64,000 bases of DNA from the NCBI GenBank assembly GCA_963978905.1, contig OZ022261.1:36722130-36786129 (forward strand), written 5' to 3'. The DNA comes from Trichostrongylus colubriformis (Eukaryota > Nematoda > Chromadorea > Rhabditida > Trichostrongylidae). The translations under genes and the position numbers were made by a program. The first letter of the stretch is position 1; every line of letters starts with the position of its first letter. Under the pieces are notes generated by a model that was not told the DNA's origin, searched no databases, and saw only the letters and a program-made list of their open reading frames with translations. This document shows positions 1 through 9,380 of the stretch, piece by piece.

Positions 1-744
1 CTATGTCAGGAACTCGCGTCGTGCCATGCGGCGAGCTGGCTGCCTTCGGTGGAAATCGCAACTGCGTAAGAGACGCGATGACCGTATCTACGCCCATTTT
101 TATTCATTTCGCCGCTACATTTAGCTTACTTCCGAACTTTTGTTTCATGAGACAGAATTCTGGTGAATGCAGTTCACTCTGAATGTTTTCTGTTCACCCT
201 TAGTTGATCATAGCGTTTTGCATGCATTTATATAAGCACCAGGATATGAGAAAAGTGAACAAGCTTCCGCTTCAACTCAGGAATAAGGAGATCCAAGGTG
301 AGCGAAGGCATGTACTTGCGCAAGAGCGAACTTTCACCGGTGAAAGTAATTCATTCATCGCCGGGCTCCTTCCCCCTAGACCGAGCTATGAAACCGCCCA
401 AAGCGCACTATGTCTCAGATCGATACAATATAAATTTATTATTTACGCCATAATACTACGTATGAAGCAAAAAACCAGGCGAGCAAAAATGGCGCATATG
501 AGGAGGATGGATACAGAGCGTAGAAAATGGAATGAATGCATGCAAACGCTATCATCAACCATGGGTGAGCTGAAACCATTCAAATCAACAATATCAATAT
601 ATCGGCGAAAAGCATCAAAGTAGACGGACACGGTCGCAACCTTCTTTCGCAATTGCACGCGATTCCCACCGACAGCAGCCAGCTGGCTCGAAAACATCAC
701 GGGGGCACGCAGCAACGCCAAATCCTGGCATAAAGGTGAAATCC
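1..744. mobile_element. Mutator-like TIR element, left end cut by window edge
   Basis: The first bases (ctatgtcaggaactcgc) match the inner part of the inverted repeat of the element at 55479-56477. The inverse arm lies at about 600-744, where a degenerate cctggcataaagg replaces the expected end. The interior also matches that element: a stretch around 525-600 (tggaatgaatgcatgcaaac, then gctgaaaccattcaa) aligns with 56205-56265. This is therefore a diverged copy of the same non-autonomous family. The target duplication cannot be checked because the left end is outside the window. ORFs inside it (204-623 +, 443-721 -) look like chance ORFs: no domain and no conservation with the other copy. Confidence 0.65.
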
Positions 745-1294
745 CGCGTAACCTGACCTAGCTGGACAGTCCTGTCGGGAAAAACCTTAACCAAAGCTTA
801 ATAGGAAGGAGTCACAGGAGGGCAGGGAGGGGATTGACCCTGAATTTCCGACTAACAGCATTATCGATATCATCAATGAATCCAGTTTATTAAATTTTAG
901 TGTTAATACACCTGTATATACTTTACTAGCACAAATGCTCATAATGGTATCACCATGACTGAAAGCCAAAAAAAAAGAAAAAGTGATAAAAATGCGAAAT
1001 AAGAAAAAACACGAAACACGTCTAGTAAATATTTGTGCTGCTCAGTATCGAGGGAGATAGGGGGCGGCTGGGCCACTTTAATGATCAAATCCGCCCAAGC
1101 TAGCCACAACTTCGATTTATATGCGTGGGTCAGTCTGAAAATGTGGAAAGAAGTATCTAAGAGGATATTGACTCTGTAAGCATTCAAGCTCATAATGATT
1201 AATTGTCAAGCACGCAGTCTAAGTTTGTGAAATTCTGGATGGAAAACGCGAGTGTGGTGCTTCTCATAGGAACGCCGCTCATCATGCTGTCTAG
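745..1294. other. Unassigned non-coding stretch
   Basis: I see no gene here. About 752-778 (acctgacctagctggacagt) resembles the right end of the small foldback at 7047-7207, so a remnant of that family may border the first element. Confidence 0.4.
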
Positions 1295-1435
1295 GTAGAG
1301 TGGGCGTCTCACACGGCAGCGCGAATAGTACTGTCGCGCGCGCTAAAAGCGTTGCTGGTCCCTTGTGGATAGACCGCGCACTAAGGGTATGCTCCCGTGA
1401 CCTGATCGAGTTGGAATGCCCTGACGCTCACTCGT
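1295..1435. repeat. Diverged copy of the 7047-7207 foldback
   Basis: Segments such as gttgctggtcccttgtggat and the following gaccgcgcactaag, then tgacctgatcgagttgg and ccctgacgct, match in order the right half of the foldback at 7047-7207. The outer ends are poorly preserved. Confidence 0.4.
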
Positions 1436-2825
1436 AATCACAACTCGTCGCAAAATGCTAAAGTGACGAAACATGTACTTTTTGGATTACGCTGGTTCAT
1501 GTAAAGTCATTGGTCATCGATATCATCTTACCATTAACATCTCAAGCTCCAGTATTACCAATGAGTAGCGAGGCAATGAAGTCCGTGAAGTGTGCGTTTT
1601 TAGCTGAACGAATATTGCGTTTCGGAACACGGTGGGTGGTTATGCATATGCGAGCGCGGATAAATAAACAGACAACTTCATCAGCTACCCGGGGATGAGT
1701 AAGAAAACAAGATGGGGAGGAGGACACCGTGGGGAGCCCTGGGCCTTGAACTCGGCCTCATAAGTTGTAATTAGTCATGCATATACACTATCTTTTGAGA
1801 TCTTCCCTCCTACAACCCCATCCCCTTTGAATACGCAGGCAGGTGGCCGCAGGGACGCTGCGAGAAGAATCGGCTGAAGTTGACACCACTACAAGTATGT
1901 CATTTTGATTTTATTGTGCTAATGGGGTGAGTTTTTCCAGAGAAAAAAGTTGGAATAGTCCATGTAAGGCGAAGGAATGGATACGTGTGGGGGGTGTGTG
2001 AGTGTGTCTATGCGGACAAACTCGATTTGGAGAAAATACGATCAAGGCTGAAGGAAACACTGATGCGTAATCTGGATTGCTTAGGACTTCCACCAACAGG
2101 AAGGACATAGCTCACTTGACGCGGATGCCTATGGAACAAATGGATGTGTTGGAATTTCAGATAAAGACATTTAAGAGGATGCATCAAATGAAACCAACGG
2201 AGTGAGCCGCACCCGCCCAGCTTATTTATTGTATACGAAATTAGAGCGTATCGATCCGTGCTATAAACGAATCGTTGCATCAGCCAAATGTCTAATCCGT
2301 CTACTTGGATTGACGTGTTGACCACATTTACGAACAGCTAAAGTTAGCAGCATTTTCCAGAAAATCGACGAGAATACCCTTGAAGTCTACACCTGGAACT
2401 TTGGTGAAACAAATAAATGAAATCACGAAAGCATGGGTTCCATAGAGATGAGATAGCCTGTGGCTCAAGTATCCCATGTTTGAGTTATGTTTGGGAACAT
2501 CTGGGATAGCGGAGCAGCGTTGTGCTAAGTAGTAACGCGTCCGGCGGCGTTCCCACAGCAGCCTCATAAACAAATTACTTATTCATTTTCATGTCGACTA
2601 AAGTAAGACAGCATAGGCCCGGACAAAGACGTAACGACAAGCAAGCATGACATGCGCTTAATGTGCTTCCCCCAATATGCCAAACAAACTCATAAATTCT
2701 ATGGCGTGGATTCAAAAGCAGGGTGAACCGATCGCCCTTGAGAGAAAATTTTGAGAAATGCGACCTGGATATCCAACCGACCCGCAGCATACGACCCCTC
2801 CCCCCACCTTTCATCACCGATGCTG
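1436..2825. other. No gene recognised
   Basis: Open frames in this stretch (for example 2008-2325 and 2575-3051 on the minus strand) have no recognisable domain, and no splice-bounded exon with clear protein character was found. Confidence 0.45.
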
Positions 2826-2827
2826 TC

Positions 2828-2955
2828 AAACTTCGCGATTTTGCGGTGTCTAACTTTCGCGCGCGAGACAAGATCTTGAGATTGTGTAATGTCGCAACTT
2901 CGCGTGCAAAGCCGCGACACCGCAAAATTGCCAGGGTCGCAAAGTTTGCAGTGAC
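2828..2955. repeat. TGCGGTGTCGC foldback, copy 1
   Basis: An imperfect inverted repeat: caaacttcgcgattttgcgg on the left is mirrored by ccgcaaaattgccagggtcg and gcaaagtttgcagtg on the right. The shared core gcgacaccgca also occurs in the foldback at 49100-49290, so the two probably belong to one small family. Confidence 0.45.
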
Positions 2956-3189
2956 CTGATCGTTGTATTTCATAGTACAAAGCATGTTGGGATGTGTAGC
3001 ATTATGTCGAATTTTCGCCTTGCGGCGTCGCACTCGCGCTGCCATCAGCACGAATTGCCGCGGTCAGTCAGAATTCCGCTCAGGACGCAAAAAACTGGTA
3101 CCATGGAGGCTCTTCAAAAAATAGCTGTTTGTCTCATCATTATCTGAGAACAACAACTTCTTTACCCTACAAAGACAAGATCATACTCT

Positions 3190-3277
3190 ATATATAAAGC
3201 AGAAGTTTGGTGTGTTTGTTTGTCTGTCTGTCTGTCTGTCTGTGTGTCTGTCTGTCTGTCTGTCCGCTCACCGCATA
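3190..3277 (+). repeat. GTCT microsatellite and leader of the tandem arrays
   Basis: The string gcagaagtttggtgtgtttg is followed by a run of gtct units and then gtccgctcaccgcataat. The same leader (cagaagtttggtgtgtttgt) recurs at 4110-4130 inside the second array, also followed by a GT-rich stretch and gtccg. A looser version occurs at 31215-31250. A fixed leader before minisatellite units is reminiscent of Helitron-associated repeats, but I see no rolling-circle helicase and no defined ends. Confidence 0.5.
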
Positions 3278-3702
3278 ATATCTCGCGTCGCAGCAAAGCT
3301 GGGATCCTGAATTTTTAAGGTAATGTAGGGGTGTTAAGGGGACATCAATGGTGAGGGAACGGAAGTGATAGCACTGATAAGGGCTGATAAGGAGCCCCGA
3401 TAGGCTAATGGCGGGAAATCATATCTCGCGTCGCAGCAAAGCTGGGACCCTGAATCTTTAAGATAATATAGGGGTGGAAAGGGGACATTAATGGTGAAGG
3501 AACGGAAGTGATAGCAACTGATAAGGGCTGATAAGGAGCCTCGAAAGGCGAATGGCGGGAAATACATATCTCGCGTCGCAGCAAAGCTGGGATCCTGAAT
3601 TTTTAAGGTAATGTAGGGGTGGTAAGGGGACATTAATGGTGAGGGAACGGATGTGATAGCAACTGATAAGGGCTGATAAGGAGCCTCGAAAGGCGAATGG
3701 CG
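3278..3702 (+). repeat. Tandem array, about 143-bp unit, three copies
   Basis: Units begin with atatctcgcgtcgcagcaaa at 3278, 3421 and 3566 (periods 143 and 145). Each continues with gctggga(t/c)cctgaat, a taatggtga(g/a)ggaacgg core and gataagggctgataaggagc. The last copy ends near 3702 where the sequence changes to cgcagctgtg. The minus-strand ORF 3334-3852 simply reads across these repeats and is not a gene. A single diverged unit is visible at about 31205-31390. Confidence 0.9.
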
Positions 3703-3865
3703 ACGCAGCTGTGTTGTGATGGGCCGGTAAGGAAAGGAGGCATTACCTAGGGATACGCCGAGGGTACCTATGTCACTCCCACAGTCCAGCGTCAACCATT
3801 TACAACCTGTCTGCACCACATACACCCTTATCTCATTGATATGATCTCTCAACTGAACTGCTGTC

Positions 3866-5720
3866 TGGAAAGGTCGGGCATGTTAGAATAGGGTAGATGC
3901 TGACCTAGGCGCACAGAGCACATAAGAATTAAGCCTAGCTCCGCCCACTGTGAGCGGGGCTTGCGCAGAAACCGCCGGTGTTTAAATTTAAGTCCACGCT
4001 CAGGTTCCAAAAATCAGGCAGGCTAGGAATGGACCTGTAGAGGTCGGGCAAGTCAGGGATGTGTTGGGGTAAGCCAAAATGTACGGAGCACATGAGAGGC
4101 AAGCTAAAACCAGAAGTTTGGTGTGTTTGTGTGTGTGTATGTGCATGTGTCCGTTTTTTGTCACATAATCTACTCTCAACTCAATTGGAACGTGGAGAGG
4201 TCGGGCAAGTTGGGAATGGGTAGGGGTTGACCAAAGTGTGCGGAGCTCATTAAGGACTGAACCTAGCTTCGCCCACCGTGAGCGGGGCTTGCGCAGAAAT
4301 GGTTCAAAAAATTGGCTAAATCAAGAGTGGGCCTGTAGGGATCGGACAAGTTAGGACTCGGTAGGGCCTCATCTCAACTGTATCCTGGAGGGTCGCGCGA
4401 GTAAGGAGTGGTTAGGGGCTGACCTAAGCGTACAGAGCATATAAGAACTAAGCCTAGCTCCGCCCACCATGGGCGGGTCTTGCGCCGAAATCGATGAATA
4501 AACGGATTTAGGTCCTCGCTCAGGTGTTGGAAATCGGCCAAGTTAGGAAAGAGTCTGTTGAAGTCGCGCATGTAAGGACTGGGGAGGGACTGACCAAAGT
4601 AAAGGGAACACACAACAAGCAAATTAGGCACGGGCTGTGGAGGTCGGGCAGGTTAGTATTGGGTAGGGACCAAGTGTACGGAGCACATAGGTTCTAAGCC
4701 TAACTCCGCCCACCATGGGGGGGCCTGCGCCGAAACCGATGGGTGCTCCAATTTAAGTCCTCGCCTGGGTTCCGAAAATCGGGACGGTCAGGAATGGGAC
4801 TGCTCAGGTCGTGCGAGTAAGGAGTGGGTAGAGACTGACCAAATTGTAGGGAGCACACAAGGAGCAGAACGGGCATGTAGAGGTAGGGCAAGTTAGGATA
4901 GCGCAGGGGCAAACACAAGTGTACGGAGCACATAAGTTCTAAGCCTACCTCCGCCCACCATGGGCTGGGCTTGCGCCGAAATCGATGAATAAATGAATTT
5001 AGGTCCTCGCTTAAGTGCAGAAAATCGGACAAGTTAGGAAAGGGTTGTTGAAGTCGTGCGAGTAAGGACTGGACAGGGACAGACCAAAATGTAGGGAGCA
5101 CACAAGAAGCAAATTAGGAACGGGCCTGTAGAGGTAGGGCAAGTTAGGATAGCGTAGAGGAAAACATAAGTGTACGGAGCATATATGTTCTAAGCCTAGC
5201 TCCGCCCACCATGGGGGGGGGGGGCTTGCGCCGAAATCAATGAATAAAGGAATTCAGGTCTTCGCTAAAGTGCTGAAAATCGGACAAGTTAGGAAAGGGT
5301 CTGTTGAAGTCGCGCATGTAAGGACTGGGGAGGGACTGACCAAAGTGAAGGGTGCACACAACAAGCAGATAAGGCACGGGCCTGTGGAGGTCAGGCAAGT
5401 TAGGATTGGGTAGGGGTCATGTGTACGGAGCATATAGGTTCCAAGCTTAGATCCGCCCACCATGGGCGGGACCTGCGCTGAAACCGATGGGTGCTCAAAT
5501 TTAGTCCTCGCCTGGGTTCCGAAAATGGGGAAGGTCAGGAATGGAACTGATCAGGTCGTGCGAGTAAAACTGGATAGGGACAGACGAAAATGGGTACGAG
5601 TGTGTGGAGGTCGGGCAGGTTAGGATTGGGTAGGAGTCAACCCACCAAACTTATGTACTCTGTACATGTCAACCCCCTGTGTATAGAGTACATAAGTTCT
5701 AAGCCTAGCCCGGCCATAAT
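3866..5720 (+). repeat. Satellite-like array, about 250-bp unit, 7-8 diverged copies
   Basis: The landmark ctaagcctagctccgcccac recurs with variation near 3932, 4260, 4452, 4697, 4939, 5192, 5445 and 5699. Spacing is 242-254 bp in the right-hand part and irregular (192-328 bp) at the left. Each unit contains two related halves: aggtcgggcaagttaggat..gtacggagcacata, and aagtcgcgcgagtaaggact..gtagggagcacaca. The unit therefore looks like a dimer of an older monomer of about 125 bp. The proline-rich ORFs at 4374-4631, 4700-5101 and 5254-5463 (minus) are translations of the repeat. Confidence 0.9.
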
Positions 5721-6205
5721 TGCAATATTGGTACCACACTCACAAAGTGACTGTTTGTTCTCGGTTACCATTAGGGAGTGGTGTGTTATTATCAGGTGTA
5801 TCTCTCGGCAATCAGTTAAGGTCAATGTTTCTTATAGAACTGATACATGCACGTCCTCTCAAAACTTTTAATCCTCAAAAGTCAACTACTACGGAGCGCC
5901 TCAGCGCTCACGATGAGACACCTCCAACTGCTGCCGCTCCTTTTAGCGTGGCCGCCCCTCTGCGATTGTGCCTTACACACTTGATCAACGATGGGAAGTG
6001 GGTCTTCTTTCTTGGATTTTTTGACCGTTTCGATCCATCTTCCTTACTTTGGTACTACTAAGTGCTTCAATTCTATTTTTGTGTTCGGAGGGTTTTGCCT
6101 TCAGTGGGGAAGGGGTTACAGATGGGTGTGGTGTCTCTCAGTTTCAACCAAAGCCGATGATCGTTGAAGGTTTGCTTACAATATATACAAGCCGCATATT
6201 ATCCG
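5721..6205. other. No gene recognised
   Basis: Mixed sequence between the satellite array and the hairpin cluster. The overlapping ORFs at 5590-6453 have no recognisable domain. Confidence 0.4.
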
Positions 6206-6246
6206 TTCCCTGCTGCAATGTGCGCTCCCTATACACAGGGCCTATT

Positions 6247-6444
6247 CCTGCTGCAATGCGCGCGAAGCGCGCATGCGAAAATCGGCTCGCCGCGCTAGCG
6301 GCGAGCCGAGAGTCGCTCCTCGCTACAAAGCAGAAAGCCCCAAAGCCACCCTGCCGGGGCGGCGAAGCCGCCCCTACGAGGATTGGCCGGCGAAGCCGGC
6401 CAATCCGAGTCCAGGAGGGTTGGCCGGCGTCAGCCGGCCAACCC
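6247..6444. repeat. Cluster of five perfect GC-rich hairpins
   Basis: Five uninterrupted inverted repeats lie within 190 bp. 6256-6274: 8-bp stem, GAA loop. 6283-6308: 11-bp stem, GCTA loop. 6356-6374: 8-bp stem, GAA loop. 6380-6406: 12-bp stem, GAA loop. 6417-6444: 12-bp stem, GTCA loop. The last two share the stem core ttggccggc. The GC content is far above that of the flanks. Just upstream, cctgctgcaatg occurs twice (about 6210 and 6247). The structure resembles double-hairpin or palindromic elements known from organelle and bacterial genomes, but its origin here is unknown. Confidence 0.85.
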
Positions 6445-7046
6445 GACTGGTAGTAACATAAAAAGTAAAAACAACATTAATATTACATAACAACCCTAAT
6501 CAGGGGATAATTAAGTTAGGCGCGCAATTCAAGGGGAGCGTACGCAATGTACGCAATCACGCGAAAAAATGATGCGCGCAACCGCGCGAAAATTCGACAT
6601 AAGGCTACACACCCAGCCTGTTGAGCACGAAAATATGATGGTCGATGAAAGCCTTCTCCAAGAGCAGTGCATAGGCCAGTATTCACTAAAATAGGATGTG
6701 GTCTTGGGATTCTTCGGCAAGTGGAGAAACGACTCACTACCAACTTCTATACTGGAAGGCAGTCCCTCCTCTTGAAACCGTTGAATCATAATGACCCTGC
6801 GCATAAAAGCTCTACAGACCCCTAGACTGGTGTGTTAACAAAGGACCAAGAATGGGCATGTACCGGTGTTCTTTCGCGAAGGAATGAGGAATGGTCGAAT
6901 GAATGGAAATGAAGGCGGAATCGATAAAACCCATGAATGCGTTAGTAAAGTGGACGTTAAGTCCTTCTGGTGTCCATTCAGACTATAAATATTCAATTCT
7001 GAAGCAACTTGTCCAGAGCGCTGCTACACAGCATATCCCCGAGAGG
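6445..7046. other. No gene recognised
   Basis: Contains short CG-rich repeats around 6535-6600 (gtacgcaatgtacgcaat, gcgcgcaaccgcgcg). Overlapping minus-strand ORFs at 6516-6804 have no domain. Confidence 0.4.
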
Positions 7047-7207
7047 GTGTGCGTCAGGACTGTCCAACTAGAACACCGCGCCAGCGAACTGCGTCGCGGC
7101 GCGTGCCATGCATTGCTGGTTCCACTGTAAATAGTTGCGCGCTAAGAAGCGTGCCGAGCGCCTCGTTGCGTGACATGACCTAGCGGGCAGTCCTGACGCA
7201 CATCCGT
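7047..7207. repeat. Small foldback element, about 160 bp
   Basis: The ends ggtgtgcgtcaggactg and cagtcctgacgcac(a)tcc form a near-perfect inverted repeat. The interior is GC-rich, with further partial symmetry (cgcgccagcgaactgcgtcgcgg). A diverged relative lies at 1295-1435. The size and lack of coding capacity fit a miniature inverted-repeat element. Confidence 0.65.
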
Positions 7208-8616
7208 TCCCAAATACCTCCCTTTCTGTTCAATGGTGTAGAAGCTGATCACTCTCAATCATGAGGAACGGCTGTCCGAGCATCCCAGGCTGATGGCCTA
7301 CAGGAATTGCGGAGCGCATTTTTTACTTACCCCTGGTTGTCCCACTCTACCAGTTAACATTGCTATTTAACAGAGTAATGTTGACCAGGGCCACTATGCA
7401 CGACTGGACCACGATCCCATTCAGAAGATAGGATGTACATGGTTTCAGGGGACCACGCGCACAGTTTCGTGCAAAAAAAGATTGAAGTTGTGGAAAATCA
7501 AATTTTTCGAAACCCTCTTATTACGCGCGGTAGAGGGCGAGTGGGCTCATTGACGAAAGGCTCATACGAGTCTTCATTTGACCTGTTTTAGTGGGAAACG
7601 TAAAATATCAAAATTCAGGTGAAATCAGTTGAGCATGAATAGATACCCGAAACCAGCCGTCACACAAGTCATGACCAAAATTTGATTATTTGGGAGGGAA
7701 GAGTCGTAAACATTCTTTGGCGGGAATTCGAACTATTCACTACTTTCGCGGCTCTTGACAAATTCTGTCATAAGAACTGCTATCTTTTAGCTAGTTCTGT
7801 GGTTTCGTTGAGGCAGGGAACATCATAGGAGTTCCCTCCCAAATAGTGACATAATGCCTGCCTTATCTACTCCAGCACTCCTTTTAATTCATCTCTTCCA
7901 CTTTCATTACCGACCACATCGGGTGCGAACTTGACATGCAGCCGGCCGTGAAATGTTGTTGCGTGAATGCGGAACTGCGGGAGGCTTGTCACAAAACTGT
8001 TGCTATCCATTTCACTTAGCCTACTATAAGCAGAAGCTGTACTTGATTCATTGCCAAAACAACTGTTTCCTAAAAATCTCACTCGTTACCACTGTAACCA
8101 CCTGTCTTTCCAGACTTCCAATGACCATTTCCGGATTAAAAACAAAGCTGCCGGTCACGTATCATGTACAAGAAAACCTACTCAACTTCGCATTAATAGA
8201 AGGCCCACCCACTCCGCCTCTCAAGGCCACACCGGCTTTTACGGAGACAAGGAGCTGGAATTCCCAGATCAGACGAATGAAAACTAATGGAAAGTGAAGA
8301 ACGCGATAGAAAATCTCACATCTTGTAAGAGAGATAGAGAGCGAAAATGAAAAGATGGCTATGTCTGAAGACATATGTATAGTACCAGTAACACTCTTTA
8401 TCACTACCGACTCGAAATATTACCTTCTTCAGCGAAATATTAATTTCCCAAAATTACTACAAAGACAAAGTGACACGTGCTAAGCACTGTTCAACCTCGG
8501 CAGAGAAGTTTTGGCAAAGAACAGCAGTGTGTCTTGCGGTACCCTGGGAACAAGTCATTGCCTTCTCTCATAAACTCCGCCCCTCGAAGCAAACCCCATT
8601 TCGCGCCCTGGACTAC
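7208..8616. other. No gene recognised; one small inverted repeat
   Basis: A short inverted repeat (ttatttgggagggaa near 7685 and ttccctcccaaatag near 7840) brackets about 170 bp. The three overlapping frames at 7953-8404 have no recognisable domain. Confidence 0.4.
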
Positions 8617-8736
8617 ACCGAAACAACGAGCTGCGATTTTTTGCCTCAGGGTTCAGCAATTAAACACTTTTCAATCCATCCAATTGATAGTAATTGCTTT
8701 ACCCTAAGGACAAAAATTGCAGCTCGTTGTTTCGGT
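8617..8736. repeat. Short foldback, about 120 bp
   Basis: Left arm accgaaacaacgagctgc and right arm gcagctcgttgtttcggt are exact complements. The inner parts (attttttgcctcaggg / accctaaggacaaaaat) pair imperfectly, giving arms of about 45 bp around a short centre. No coding capacity. Confidence 0.75.
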
Positions 8737-8935
8737 ACAAATCAAGCCGAGAGTGGATTGGATGTACGTTGGGAGACACGGATTATGACCTGGACCTGGG
8801 ACCCTATGACAGCCTGTGGCCTTTGACTGGCGACATAGGCTATTCAGACAATTTTCTCGTAAATCCTGTCCTCGGTACATGTATTCCTCTGTATTCATGA
8901 GTGGGTGATACTATCATTATACTTAATAGCACACA

Positions 8936-9380
8936 TCGCGAAAATCAGATGAGCGGCTTAGCGCTAGGGGCGACCAGGTCCTTGTATAACTGCCGAGGAT
9001 GCACCCTTGTTGCGGCCGCACGGTGCACCCTCACGTTCCCGAGTCTGTTCAAACACAACCAAGACACGCCCACCCGAGCAAGTCACGCCTGGCCTTAGAC
9101 GAACAAATTTCCAACATGGAAGCTGCCTTCATTATCGAAAGGCTACTTCATGGATTCATCTTCTCCAATCTTAGGTTTCCTTCGCCACGTGAGCGCCACA
9201 TTGTGAATTTGTTCGCCTAAGGCCAGGTGTGATTTGGTTGGGTGGGCGTGGCTTGGTTGCGTTCGGGCAGGCGTAACACAGTTTGAGGGTACACCGTACA
9301 GCCACAGGAAAGGTACAGCCTGAGCAGTTACCCAAGGACCTACTTGCCCCAAGAAAGTAGGCCAGTAAGCTGATTATCGC
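8936..9380. repeat. NotI-site foldback family, copy A
   Basis: Left arm: ataactgccgaggatgcacc, then ttgttgcggccgcacggtgc, then acgcccacccgagcaagtca. Right arm: its inverse, from gtgatttggttgggtgggcg to cctgagcagttacccaagga. The outer ends mirror each other as cgcgaaaatcagatgagcgg and agtaagctgattatcgctcg. Copies B (17972-18655) and C (33394-33834) share the same plan. No protein is encoded; ORFs here are readings of the arms. Confidence 0.85.

Noticed and set aside
3278..3702. CRISPR-like array
   Set aside because: Whole units repeat head to tail with no unique spacers, and the genome is eukaryotic.
4374..5463. Proline-rich minus-strand ORFs as a secreted or structural protein family
   Set aside because: They are frame readings of the 250-bp tandem repeat; the repeat explains their similarity.
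6049..6461. ORFs across the GC-rich hairpin cluster as a bacterial gene fragment
   Set aside because: The amino-acid pattern follows from the palindromes; no recognisable domain.
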